NCBI RefSeq assembly: GCF_040253635.1
Contig: NZ_JBEJGX010000003.1
Location: 7,155,501 to 7,219,500, forward strand
DNA from: Streptomyces sp. Edi2
Lineage (GTDB): Bacteria > Actinomycetota > Actinomycetes > Streptomycetales > Streptomycetaceae
Direction: 5' to 3'
DNA length: 64,000 nucleotides
Shown: in pieces, positions 27,308 to 35,681 of the stretch
How the letters are laid out: each line of letters starts with the position of its first letter
How positions within the stretch are numbered: position 1 is the stretch's first letter
Translations under genes and position numbers: made by a program
Notes under the pieces: model-generated
Seen by the model: only the letters and a program-made list of their open reading frames with translations
Database searches by the model: none
Told to the model about the DNA's origin: nothing

Positions 27308-27470
27308 ACGATCGGGCGAGGGGGGCATCGGGCGATCGGGCGTGAACGGGCGATCGGGCGAACGGGGTGGTGGGCGGTGAGTGGCGGCGGCCGTGGCGGA
27401 CGGTTTCCGGGGACGGCCGACGGGCTCCCGGGACGGCTAGCGACTTCCGGGAACGGCCGACGGGCTCTGC
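27308..27470. repeat. short repeats upstream of the DJ-1/PfpI gene
   Basis: CGATCGGGCG occurs three times in 27308-27360. A 25-base unit (TTCCGGG..ACGGCCGACGGGCTC) occurs twice, near 27405 and 27445. No gene is seen in the 283 bases between the PucR gene and 27573. Confidence 0.7.
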
Positions 27471-27572
27471 GGATGAGCCCCTGCGCCATCGCCCGTTATG
27501 GTCGAGAGGTGGGGGAGTGAGACTGCTCCTCACCTCCCGGCCCGATCGATCGACGGAGGGACGTGAGCAGGT

Positions 27573-28106
27573 ATGCAGGCGGCGTTTCTGGTGGCTACCG
27601 AGGGCACCGAGCAGGTCGAGCTGACCCGGCCGTGGCAGGCGGTGACCGACGCGAGCGGCGGCCCGACGCTGGTCTCCACCCGCGCGGGGAAGGTGCAGGC
27701 GTTCCACCACCTGGACAAGGCGGACACCTTCCCCGTCGACCTGACGGTGGACGAGGCGACCGCGGCGGACTTCGACGGGCTGGTGCTGCCCGGCGGCGTG
27801 GCCAACCCGGACGCCCTGCGCCTCGACGAGCGGGCCGTGGCGTTCGTCAGGTCGTTCTTCGACGCCGGGAAGCCGGTGGCCGCCATCTGCCATGCACCGT
27901 GGACGCTCATCGAGGCCGATGTGGTGCGCGGCCGCACGCTGACCTCCTGGCCGAGCCTGCGCACCGACCTCCGCAACGCGGGCGCCACCTGGGTCGACGA
28001 ACAGGTCCAGATCTGCACCGGCGGACCGAACACCCTGATCACCAGCCGGAAGCCGGCCGATCTGGAGGCCTTCTGCGCGGCGTTCGTCTCGGAGTTCTCG
28101 CACTGA
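27573..28106 (+). CDS. DJ-1/PfpI family protein (type 1 glutamine amidotransferase-like)
   Basis: 177 residues. The nucleophile elbow AICHAPW has Cys106; the acidic partner is in the LVLPGG loop region, and the N-terminal FLVATEGTEQVEL matches YhbO/PfpI proteins. Members act as proteases, deglycases or chaperones in stress protection. It faces convergently toward treZ with a 58-base gap. Confidence 0.9.
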   Translation: MQAAFLVATEGTEQVELTRPWQAVTDASGGPTLVSTRAGKVQAFHHLDKADTFPVDLTVDEATAADFDGLVLPGGVANPDALRLDERAVAFVRSFFDAGKPVAAICHAPWTLIEADVVRGRTLTSWPSLRTDLRNAGATWVDEQVQICTGGPNTLITSRKPADLEAFCAAFVSEFSH

Positions 28107-28164
28107 GGCCCCGCGACTGAGACCCGAGGGCTGAGGCGCGGGGAGTATGGCCCGGCGACCGCAT

Positions 28165-30072
28165 CTACGGCCCGAGCACCACTACCGACTCCGGGGGCAG
28201 CCGCAGCACACCGTCCGCCCCGGGAAGCCGGGCACCGGGCCAGCCCGCGAGCGCCTGCAGCGCGCCGGCGCCGACCGAGCCGGTGCCGTCCGAGCCGGTG
28301 CCGACGGAGCTGGTGCTGACCCAGCCGTTGCCGTTCGTGTCCGCACCCCCGCCGCCCCGGCCGCCCCCGCTGCTCCCGTCGCCCGGGCCGTCCCCGTCCG
28401 CGCCGTCCCCCGTGACCGGAATGGCCGCCGTGGTCTCCCGCGCGAGATTGACCGCCACCTGTAGCGGTCCGCGCCGCAGCAGGAGCCAGCGGGCCCGCTC
28501 GTCGTAGTGGACGGCGGTGTGGCGTGGATCGGGGTCGGTCAGCGGCGGCAGCTCGTGGCGCAGCGCCAGCAGCGTACGGTGCCAGGCCAGCAGCGCGGTG
28601 TGCGGCTCCACGGCGGGTTCGCTCCAGTCCAGGACGCAGCGGTCGCGGGTCGCGGGGTCCTGCGGATCCGGCCAGTCCTCGGCTTGGCCGGCCCAGTCGT
28701 ACGCGGCGAACTCGCGACGGCGCCCGGCGCGTACCGCCTCCGCCAGCTCCGGATCCGTGTGAGCGGTGAAGTACTGCCACGGGGTGGTCGCGCCCCACTC
28801 CTCGCCCATGAACAGCATCGGGGTGAAGGGCGCGCACAGCACCAGGGCGGCCGCGCAGGCCAGCAGCCCCGGGGAGAGCCCGGCCGCGAGCCGGTCGCCG
28901 AGCGCACGGTTGCCGATCTGATCGTGCGTCTGGGCGTAGGCGAGCAGCCGGTATGCGGGCGTCACCCGCAGGTCGAGGGGCGCGCCGTGCACCCTGCCGC
29001 GGAAGCTGGAGTACGTCCCGTCGTGGAAGAAGCCGCCGGTCAGCGTCTTGGCGAGGGCAGCGAGCGGGGCGCGCGCGAAGTCGGCGTAATAGCCCTGGGA
29101 TTCGCCGGTGAGCGCGGTGTGCAGGGCGTGGTGGAAGTCGTCGTTCCACTGGGCGTGCAGCCCGTGCCCGCCATCGGCCCGCGGAGCGGTGGTGCGCGGA
29201 TCGTTGAGATCGGATTCGGCGACGAGGAACAGCGGGCGCCGCAGCTGCCCGGCCAGCGCGTCGACGGCGGCGGAGAGGGCGCCCAGGAAGTGCGGGGTGC
29301 CGTCGTCGTGCAGCGCATGGACGGCATCCAGCCGCAGCCCGTCGAGCCGGTAGTCCCGCAGCCAGGACAGCGCGCAGTCCAGGAAGTAGTCGCGCACCTC
29401 GTCGCTGCCGGGGGCGTCGAGGTTGACCGCGGCGCCCCACGGCGTGTGATGGGTGTCGGTGAAGTACGGCCCGAACTCCGGGAGATGGTTGCCGGAGGGG
29501 CCGAGGTGGTTGTGCACCACATCGAGCACCACCCCCAGGCCGTGGCCGTGCGCCGTGTCCACGAACCGCTTGAACCCGTCCGGTCCGCCGTACGGTTCGT
29601 GCACCGCCCAGGGCGCGACCCCGTCGTAGCCCCAGCCGTGGTTGCCGGGGAACGGGCAGACCGGCATCAGGGAGACATGGGTGATGCCCAGGTCGGCGAG
29701 GTGGCGCAGCCGCGCGGCCGCGGCGTCGAAGGTGCCCTCGGGGGTGTACGTCCCGAGGTGCAGCTCGTAGAGGACCGCGGCCGGCAGCGGGCGGCCGGGC
29801 CAGGGATGCCGCCACCCGAACCGGTCGTGCTCGACGACCGCGGCCGGGCCGCCGGGGCCGTCCGGCAGCCGCGCGGCCCGCGGATCGGGCAGCGGCGGCC
29901 CGCCGTCGAGCCGGAAGCCGTACCGGTCCCCGTCGCGGGCCGGAGTCTCGGTACGCCACCAGGCCGCGCGTCCGGCGTCGCGCTCCAGCGGGACGTCCGG
30001 CTCGCCGGCCCGTTCACCCGCCCACTGGAGAGCGACCTGCGCGGCCTTCGGAGCCCACACCTCGAACAGCAC
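28165..30072 (-). CDS. treZ: malto-oligosyltrehalose trehalohydrolase
   Basis: 635 residues from the GTG at 30072 behind GGAGG. An N-terminal CBM48-like domain (FEVWAPKAAQVALQW) precedes the GH13 barrel: VVLDVVHNH, DGLRLDAVHAL (nucleophile Asp), LFLVAESDLND (acid Glu) and YAQTHDQIGNR. It releases trehalose from maltooligosyl trehalose made by TreY (35682-38141). A Gly/Asp/Ser-rich insert of about 50 residues near the C-terminus (GDGADGDGPGDGSSGGG) is unusual. Confidence 0.95.
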   Translation of the reverse strand: MLFEVWAPKAAQVALQWAGERAGEPDVPLERDAGRAAWWRTETPARDGDRYGFRLDGGPPLPDPRAARLPDGPGGPAAVVEHDRFGWRHPWPGRPLPAAVLYELHLGTYTPEGTFDAAAARLRHLADLGITHVSLMPVCPFPGNHGWGYDGVAPWAVHEPYGGPDGFKRFVDTAHGHGLGVVLDVVHNHLGPSGNHLPEFGPYFTDTHHTPWGAAVNLDAPGSDEVRDYFLDCALSWLRDYRLDGLRLDAVHALHDDGTPHFLGALSAAVDALAGQLRRPLFLVAESDLNDPRTTAPRADGGHGLHAQWNDDFHHALHTALTGESQGYYADFARAPLAALAKTLTGGFFHDGTYSSFRGRVHGAPLDLRVTPAYRLLAYAQTHDQIGNRALGDRLAAGLSPGLLACAAALVLCAPFTPMLFMGEEWGATTPWQYFTAHTDPELAEAVRAGRRREFAAYDWAGQAEDWPDPQDPATRDRCVLDWSEPAVEPHTALLAWHRTLLALRHELPPLTDPDPRHTAVHYDERARWLLLRRGPLQVAVNLARETTAAIPVTGDGADGDGPGDGSSGGGRGGGGADTNGNGWVSTSSVGTGSDGTGSVGAGALQALAGWPGARLPGADGVLRLPPESVVVLGP

Positions 30073-30204
30073 GGCCGTCCTCCTTCGTTCGCTCCGGTCC
30101 CGACGGAGAAAGCATGCCCGTCCGCCGCCCGGCAGCCCCTCCCGGCGACACGGGCTCTCGTGCCGTCCGGCCCGGCCGTCCGCCCCGGCCGTCACTACGA
30201 GCCG

Positions 30205-30310
30205 TGCACCCACCTGCACCGCCGCCCCCGTGCCCACCTGCGCCGCCCCCCTCAGTACTCACCCGCACCCACCCGCACCCACCTGCACCGCCCCCGCGCC
30301 CACCTGCAAG
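30205..30310. repeat. low-complexity CACCTGCACC-type repeats
   Basis: Seven or more variants of CACCTGCACC/CACCCGCACC, several followed by GCCCCC, fill most of the gap between the divergent treZ and FHA genes. Confidence 0.8.
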
Positions 30311-30366
30311 GTCCCCGCGCCCAACACCGCCTGGACAGCGGGTCGTGGTGGCCGGAGAATCACGCT

Positions 30367-30912
30367 ATGACTTCGCTCGAGTTCCCCGCGCGCCCCGCGC
30401 GCCCGTCGGATGCGGACCGGGAACGCGCTCTTGATCTGCTGCGCGACGGCGCGGCACAGGGACGGCTGTCCCAGGACACCTTCCTGCGACGACTGGAACT
30501 CGTCCTCACTGCCCAGCAGCAGTCCGAAATCGAACTGGTCACTGCCGACCTGGCCGACCGGGGCAAGGTCCAGGGCACCCTCCTGCGGATGGTGGGCCGC
30601 GCCTCCGCGTTCCACATCCGGGTACGCCGCGCCTGGCGCCGCGAGCGGCTGCCGAAGCTGCTGCTGCCCGAGCCGGGCCCGCTGCCGCTGCTCATAGGGC
30701 GGGCGCCGGGCGTCGGCCTGCGGCTCAACCACGACACGGTCTCCCGCGCCCACGCCGAACTCCGCAGCGCGGGCAACGGCTGGCTGCTGCGCGACCTCGG
30801 CTCCACCAACGGGACCTGCGTCAACGGCCGCCGGGTGGTGGGCGAGGTGCCGGTCGGCCCCGGTGACCACATCACCTTCGGCCAGGTGGATTACGTCCTG
30901 ACGCAGCGGTGA
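30367..30912 (+). CDS. DUF1707-FHA domain protein
   Basis: 181 residues. Residues 10-65 are DUF1707 (RPSDADRERALDLLRDGAAQGRLSQDTF). Residues 105-181 are an FHA domain with LLIGRAPG, VSRAHAEL and LGSTNGTCVNG, which binds phosphothreonine. Between them is a basic linker (RVRRAWRRERLPK). It is a probable reader of Ser/Thr kinase signalling; no kinase is in the window. Confidence 0.9.
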   Translation: MTSLEFPARPARPSDADRERALDLLRDGAAQGRLSQDTFLRRLELVLTAQQQSEIELVTADLADRGKVQGTLLRMVGRASAFHIRVRRAWRRERLPKLLLPEPGPLPLLIGRAPGVGLRLNHDTVSRAHAELRSAGNGWLLRDLGSTNGTCVNGRRVVGEVPVGPGDHITFGQVDYVLTQR

Positions 30913-30993
30913 ACGGGCGGCGCGGCCGGACCACCGCGCCGGTCCCCGACGGCCGCGCCGCCGCACCCCGCCCGGGGCGCGGCAGCCGCCGAC

Positions 30994-33063
30994 TCATCCG
31001 GACGCACCGTGCGGCGCCGCATCCCGCCGCACCGGCCGGTCGCCCGACGGGTACGACATCCACACCCCTTCACCATGCGTCAGACCGGGCAACAGCCCCT
31101 GGAACTCCTGGACCCTGCGGGCCGGGAGCGAACCGCTGACCAGCCAGGAATGCCGCCCGCCGGTGGTCTCGGCGAATTCGGCGCCCAGGGCCGCGAGACG
31201 GGCGGTCACCGCGGCGAGCGCGGCGAGCGGGACCTCGGCCTCGAAGGCGTGGTACGGCTCGTGGACCCGGGTGCCGGCCGCCCGCAGCGCCCGCTCCAGC
31301 ACCGGGGCCGTGACCGCACGGAAATCCCCCGCGGTACTGAGCGGGCCGACGAAACCGGAACGCGTCAGCACCACCCGGCAGTCCGTCACCGCCCACCCGT
31401 GCGGTCCGCACCGCAGGGTCGCCAGGGCGGTCTCCTCGATGGCCTGGTGGAAGCCGTGCGGCAGGGCGCCCAGTTCGGTCTCGTAGGTGAACACCGGGCC
31501 GGAGCCACGGGTGCCCGGCTCGACCCGGAGGCCGACCGTGGCCCAGGGACCGGTGTGCCCGCGCCTGGCGATCTCCTGGCAGGCCTCGCCCACCCCGGAC
31601 GGCCGCTCGACGCACACCACCCGGCTGGGCGCGAACTCCGCCTCGATGCCGTGCTCCTGGCGCACGGTGGCGGCGATGATCTCCTTCTGCACCTCGCCGT
31701 GCAGCAGCACCGAGGTCGCGCCGCCCGGCGCGGGGCGGGCCCGTAGCAGCGGGTCCTGGTCGGCGAGCGCCAGCAGCGCGGCACGCAGCGCCGCGGCCTG
31801 TGCCGGACGGCGGGCGCTGACCAGGGTTTCGAGGGTGGGGGCGGCGAACAGGGCGCCCCCGGCGGGGACCTCGGCGGGGTCCTCGGCGGGGTCCTCGGCG
31901 GGGTCCTCGGCGGCCGGCCGGAGACGGTCACCGGTCCGCACGCCGGGCAGCCCCCGGACCACCCCGATATTGCCCGGGGTGAGCGGCCCGCCGTCGCCGG
32001 GCGGGCGGCCGACGACCTGGAGAGCGGTGATCCGCCCGGTCAGGTGCCCGCCGGGGCCGTCCGCCGCCCCTGCCCGGTGCAGCTCGACCTGCTGCCGGGG
32101 CCGCAACTCGCCCCCGTAGAGCCGGATATGGGCGGTCCGTTCGCCGTTCGGCGGCTGCTGGACGGCGAAGACCGTGCCCCGTGGAGTGGTGCCCGGGAGG
32201 GCGGGCGCCGGCGGAATCAGCCGGACCATGCCGTCGATGAGCGCGCCGACGCCCTGACCGCCGAGCGCGGAGCCGAAGTACACCGGGTGCAGCGATCCGT
32301 CGGCGGTCCGGGCGGCGAGCGCGGCGCGGAGCCGGTCCGCGGTCAGCCCCGGCCCGTCCGGCCCCTCGCCGTCCCGGCCGCGCTCCCGCCCTTCGGCGCC
32401 AGGCCTCGCCGGCCCCGGCGGACCCACAGGACCCGCCGGCCCTGCTGGTCCCGCCGAATCCACCAACCGGGCCAGGACCGACTCGTCCACCTCGGCCACC
32501 ACTTCGGCGATCTGCTCGCGGGCCCGTGGGGCCTCCGGCGAGTACGGCACCACCTCGGCCCGCGAGGTGCCGAGGCCGGTCACGAACGTCATCGGGACGG
32601 CGGCCGGAGTCAGCAGCCGGCGGATGTCCGCGAGCAGCTCCTCGTCCCGGGCGCCGGCCCGGTCGATCTTGTTGACGAACAGCAGGGTGGGCAGCCGCAG
32701 CCGCCGCAGCGTCTTCATCAGCACCCGGGTCCTGGCCTGGACGCCCTCCACCGCGGACAGCAGCAGTACGGCACCGTCGAGCACCCCCACGGCGCGCTCG
32801 ACCTCGGCGATGAAGTCGGCATGGCCGGGAGTGTCGATGAGGTTGATCTGCACCTCGCCGACGGTGAAGGAGGCGACGGCCGAACGGATGGTGATACCGC
32901 GCTGCCGCTCCAGCTCGCCGGTGTCCGTTTGGGAGTCACCCGCGTCGACACTGCCGAGCCGGCCGATGGCACCGGTGTCGAACAGCAGCCGCTCGGTGAG
33001 GCTGGTCTTACCCGCGTCGACGTGGGCGAGAATCCCGATGTTCAGGGTGTGCGAAACAAGCAT
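30994..33063 (-). CDS. OtrA/Tet(M)-type ribosomal protection GTPase
   Basis: 689 residues from the ATG at 33063. The G motifs are GILAHVDAGKTS, SQTDTGELERQRGITI, DTPGHADF and NKIDRAGA. The overall order is that of EF-G-like ribosomal protection proteins, with C-terminal GHTGPWATVGLRVEPG, FHQAIEETALATL and GWAVTDCRVVLTRSG close to OtrA. Members push tetracycline off the ribosome. Two disordered inserts (a Gly/Pro block and an AEDP repeat) are odd. No tetracycline-type biosynthesis genes are seen nearby. The 5' region holds a possible leader ORF (33008-33130). Confidence 0.9.
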   Translation of the reverse strand: MLVSHTLNIGILAHVDAGKTSLTERLLFDTGAIGRLGSVDAGDSQTDTGELERQRGITIRSAVASFTVGEVQINLIDTPGHADFIAEVERAVGVLDGAVLLLSAVEGVQARTRVLMKTLRRLRLPTLLFVNKIDRAGARDEELLADIRRLLTPAAVPMTFVTGLGTSRAEVVPYSPEAPRAREQIAEVVAEVDESVLARLVDSAGPAGPAGPVGPPGPARPGAEGRERGRDGEGPDGPGLTADRLRAALAARTADGSLHPVYFGSALGGQGVGALIDGMVRLIPPAPALPGTTPRGTVFAVQQPPNGERTAHIRLYGGELRPRQQVELHRAGAADGPGGHLTGRITALQVVGRPPGDGGPLTPGNIGVVRGLPGVRTGDRLRPAAEDPAEDPAEDPAEVPAGGALFAAPTLETLVSARRPAQAAALRAALLALADQDPLLRARPAPGGATSVLLHGEVQKEIIAATVRQEHGIEAEFAPSRVVCVERPSGVGEACQEIARRGHTGPWATVGLRVEPGTRGSGPVFTYETELGALPHGFHQAIEETALATLRCGPHGWAVTDCRVVLTRSGFVGPLSTAGDFRAVTAPVLERALRAAGTRVHEPYHAFEAEVPLAALAAVTARLAALGAEFAETTGGRHSWLVSGSLPARRVQEFQGLLPGLTHGEGVWMSYPSGDRPVRRDAAPHGASG
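31871..31913. repeat. 12-base tandem repeat in the OtrA-like gene
   Basis: Three and a half copies of TCGGCGGGGTCC encode AEDP repeats in a surface insert. Confidence 0.85.
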
Positions 33064-33130
33064 GGAAAGGGGTTTCCTCAAGAACTGTCGTCCGGCTGGG
33101 GCGATGAGTAGTTCCGAGGAATCCGCGCAT
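33008..33130 (-). CDS. possible 40-residue leader ORF of the OtrA-like gene
   Basis: ATG at 33130, six bases after an AGGAG on the minus strand; it ends at a TAA at 33008, inside the OtrA-like gene. The peptide starts MRGFLGTTHRPSRTT and is basic. It overlaps the main start by 56 bases in another frame. Ribosomes reading it would pass over the main start, a layout that fits drug-dependent translation control. An in-frame ATG at 33135 would instead extend the main protein by 24 residues. Speculative. Confidence 0.35.
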   Translation of the reverse strand: MRGFLGTTHRPSRTTVLEETPFHACFAHPEHRDSRPRRRG

Positions 33131-33203
33131 TCCATGCTCCTGGTGTGGGGAAAAACGGGCGTACGGGGTCATGGTGCCAGCCGTGCGCGGGGCCGCAACC
33201 GAA

Positions 33204-34667
33204 TTAACGGGCGGTGGCCCGGGCCGCCGTTCTGTGCTGGTGCAGCCCCCGGCCCGCCAGCGTCATGAAAGCCTCGCCGACCGCCTCCGACAGCGTCGGG
33301 TGCGCATGGAGGTGCGCGGCGACATCGGCCGGTTCGGCGTCCCAGGCCACGATCAGCTGGCTCTCCGCGATCATCTCCGAGACGTGCGGCCCGACGAGAT
33401 GGACGCCGAGCACCGCGCCGGCCGCCTCGCCGCCCGCCCCGTCCGCCGCGGCGATCACCTTCACCATGCCGCCCTGACCGTGCACCTTGCCCTTGGCGGT
33501 GGCGGCCAGCGGCAGGGTGTTGACCTTGACCTTCAGCCCGCGGTCGCGCGCCTCGGCCTCGGTCAGGCCGACCGAGGCGGTCTGCGGCGAGGAGTACGTC
33601 ACCCGCGGCACGGTCGCGTAGTCCACCGCCCGGCCGGGCAGGCCCGCCAGCGTCTCGGCCACCAACAGGCCCTCCGCGAACGAGGCATGGGCCAGCCCCA
33701 GGGAAGGCGGCGGCAGCAGGTCACCGACCACATGGATGCCCGGCACGGCGGTCTCCAGCCGCGAGTGGTCCGCCGGTGCGACGAACCCCCGCTCGTCCGC
33801 CGACAGCCCGGCGGCCGCAAGGTCCAGCCCGTCCGTCACCGGGACCCGCCCCACCGCCACCAGCAGCCGCTCGGTCTCGATCACCAGCTCCTCGCCCCCA
33901 GGTGTGCGCACCGTGGCCCGCACACCGTCCGGCAGCAGCTCGGTGCCGGTCAGCGTCGAGCCCGTACGCACCGCGATACCGCGCCTCTTCAGCCCGCGCG
34001 CCAGTTGGCGGCCGACGTCCTCGTCCTCCAGTGGAAGCAGCCGCTCCGCCGCCTCGACGAGAGTGACCTCGGCGCCCATGGAGCGGTGGAAGGACGCGTA
34101 CTCGACCCCGATCGCGCCGCCGCCCAGGGCCATCACGGACGCCGGGAGCCCCGGGGCGAACAGCGCGTCGTCGCTGTTCACGACGCGACGGCCATCGGCC
34201 GCCAGGCCCGGCAGCAGGCGTGGCCGGGAGCCGGTGGCAAGGACGATGCCGCGCCGCGCGGTGAACTCCCCGGCGCCCTCGATGCGGACGCCGCGGGGGC
34301 CGGTCAGCCGTGCCGTTCCCCGGACGGTCCGTACGCCTGCCGCCTGCAGGCTCCCCACCACACCTTGGTGGTTGCGGGCGACGAGGGTGTCGCGGGTGGC
34401 CACCAGGGCCGGCCAGTCCAGGGAGTCGACGGTGGCCTTGACGCCCCACCGCTCGCGGGCCTCCGCGATGCCGTCCACCAGCTCGGCGGCGTGCAGCATG
34501 GCCTTGCTGGGGATGCAGCCACGGTGCAGGCAGGTGCCGCCGACCAGGTCACGCTCGGCCAGCACCACCCGCAGACCCAGGGACGCGGCGCGCAGCGCGG
34601 TGCTGTAGCCACCGGTGCCGCCTCCGATGACCAGGACGTCCGTCGTGTGCATGTCTGTCTGACTCAT
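33204..34667 (-). CDS. lpdA: dihydrolipoamide dehydrogenase
   Basis: 487 residues from the ATG at 34667 with GGAG upstream. FAD-binding VLVIGGGTGGYSTALRAASLG, redox-active pair GGTCLHRGCIPSK, NAD-binding ALGGGAIGVEYASF and the C-terminal dimer motif HLHAHPTLSEA are all present. It re-oxidises lipoyl groups of 2-oxoacid dehydrogenases. No E1 or E2 genes are near; the divergent LysR gene suggests its own control. Confidence 0.95.
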   Translation of the reverse strand: MSQTDMHTTDVLVIGGGTGGYSTALRAASLGLRVVLAERDLVGGTCLHRGCIPSKAMLHAAELVDGIAEARERWGVKATVDSLDWPALVATRDTLVARNHQGVVGSLQAAGVRTVRGTARLTGPRGVRIEGAGEFTARRGIVLATGSRPRLLPGLAADGRRVVNSDDALFAPGLPASVMALGGGAIGVEYASFHRSMGAEVTLVEAAERLLPLEDEDVGRQLARGLKRRGIAVRTGSTLTGTELLPDGVRATVRTPGGEELVIETERLLVAVGRVPVTDGLDLAAAGLSADERGFVAPADHSRLETAVPGIHVVGDLLPPPSLGLAHASFAEGLLVAETLAGLPGRAVDYATVPRVTYSSPQTASVGLTEAEARDRGLKVKVNTLPLAATAKGKVHGQGGMVKVIAAADGAGGEAAGAVLGVHLVGPHVSEMIAESQLIVAWDAEPADVAAHLHAHPTLSEAVGEAFMTLAGRGLHQHRTAARATAR

Positions 34668-34725
34668 GTGAGCAGACTCCGCCCACCTGCGGTGATGAGT
34701 CCAAGGCAATGTTTCCATGGAGTCG

Positions 34726-34755
34726 ATGAAGAGGCTTCATGGGGTGTGGCTTCAT
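34726..34755. promoter_or_regulatory. candidate LysR operator with repeated half-sites
   Basis: ATGAAG-AGG-CTTCAT is a perfect inverted repeat (34726-34740); a third half-site CTTCAT follows at 34750-34755. It lies in the 120-base gap between lpdA and the divergent LysR gene. Confidence 0.6.
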
Positions 34756-34787
34756 GAGGCGGGCCGGGCGCAGGGGGAGGGGCGGGC

Positions 34788-35675
34788 ATGAGCCTGCGGC
34801 AGATGGAATACCTCGTCGAGGTCGTCGAGCGGGAGTCCTTCACCCGCGCCGCCGAGGCGCTGCACGTCACCCAGTCCGCGCTCTCGCATCAGATCAAGGC
34901 GCTGGAGAGGGAGGTCGGCGGCCCGCTGCTGGAACGGATGACCCGCGGGGTGCGGCTGACCGCGATGGGGCGGGCCTACTTCCCGCACGCCGAACTCGCC
35001 GTCCGCAGCGCCCGGCAGGCCCGTCGCGCCGCGCTCGCGGCGGGCGGCGCCCGGAGCGGCGAACTGCATATCGCGACGGTGCACGCCCAGGCGATCGGGG
35101 TCCTCCCGGAGGTCTGTGCCCGCTGGGCCCGCGAGCATCCGGGCGTGCGCCTGGTGCTCCACGAGTACGCCACCACCGAGGAGCTGTCCGACCAGATGGC
35201 CCGCGGCGTCGCCGATATGGCGCTCGGCCCGCCTCCCCGGGACTGGCCGGGCCCGGTCACGGTCGTGGGACAGGAACGGATGGTGCTGGTCGTCCCGCAC
35301 GGTGACCCGCTCGCCGCCCGGGAGTCGGTACGCCTCGCGGAGCTGGCGGACCGCCCGTGGGTGCGCTGCAGCCTGGAGCCGGTGGTCGGCGGACGGCGCT
35401 GGCTGGACCTGGAGTGCGAACGGGCCGGCTTCACACCGCGTACCGCCGTCCGCACCCAGCACAGCTCGACTGCCGTCCGGATGGCCGCGGCGGGCGTCGG
35501 CGTGCTGCTGACCGCGGCCCATGAACTCGTCGGCCTGGACTGTGCGTCGGTGCCCACCGACCCGCCCTGGCGCCGCGATATCACCGTCTTCTCACGGGTC
35601 GAACTGACCGGCGCCGCCGTGGAGTTCACCGGGTACCTCCGCGCGGCGGGGCACACCGGCGACGCCGCGACCTGA
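34788..35675 (+). CDS. LysR-family transcriptional regulator
   Basis: 295 residues from the ATG at 34788 behind a GGGGGAGGGG site. The helix-turn-helix is RESFTRAAEALHVTQSALSHQIKALEREVG (residues 15-44), followed by a periplasmic-binding-type effector domain. It is divergent from lpdA and probably controls it and itself. The effector is unknown. Confidence 0.9.
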   Translation: MSLRQMEYLVEVVERESFTRAAEALHVTQSALSHQIKALEREVGGPLLERMTRGVRLTAMGRAYFPHAELAVRSARQARRAALAAGGARSGELHIATVHAQAIGVLPEVCARWAREHPGVRLVLHEYATTEELSDQMARGVADMALGPPPRDWPGPVTVVGQERMVLVVPHGDPLAARESVRLAELADRPWVRCSLEPVVGGRRWLDLECERAGFTPRTAVRTQHSSTAVRMAAAGVGVLLTAAHELVGLDCASVPTDPPWRRDITVFSRVELTGAAVEFTGYLRAAGHTGDAAT

Positions 35676-35681
35676 AGCCCC

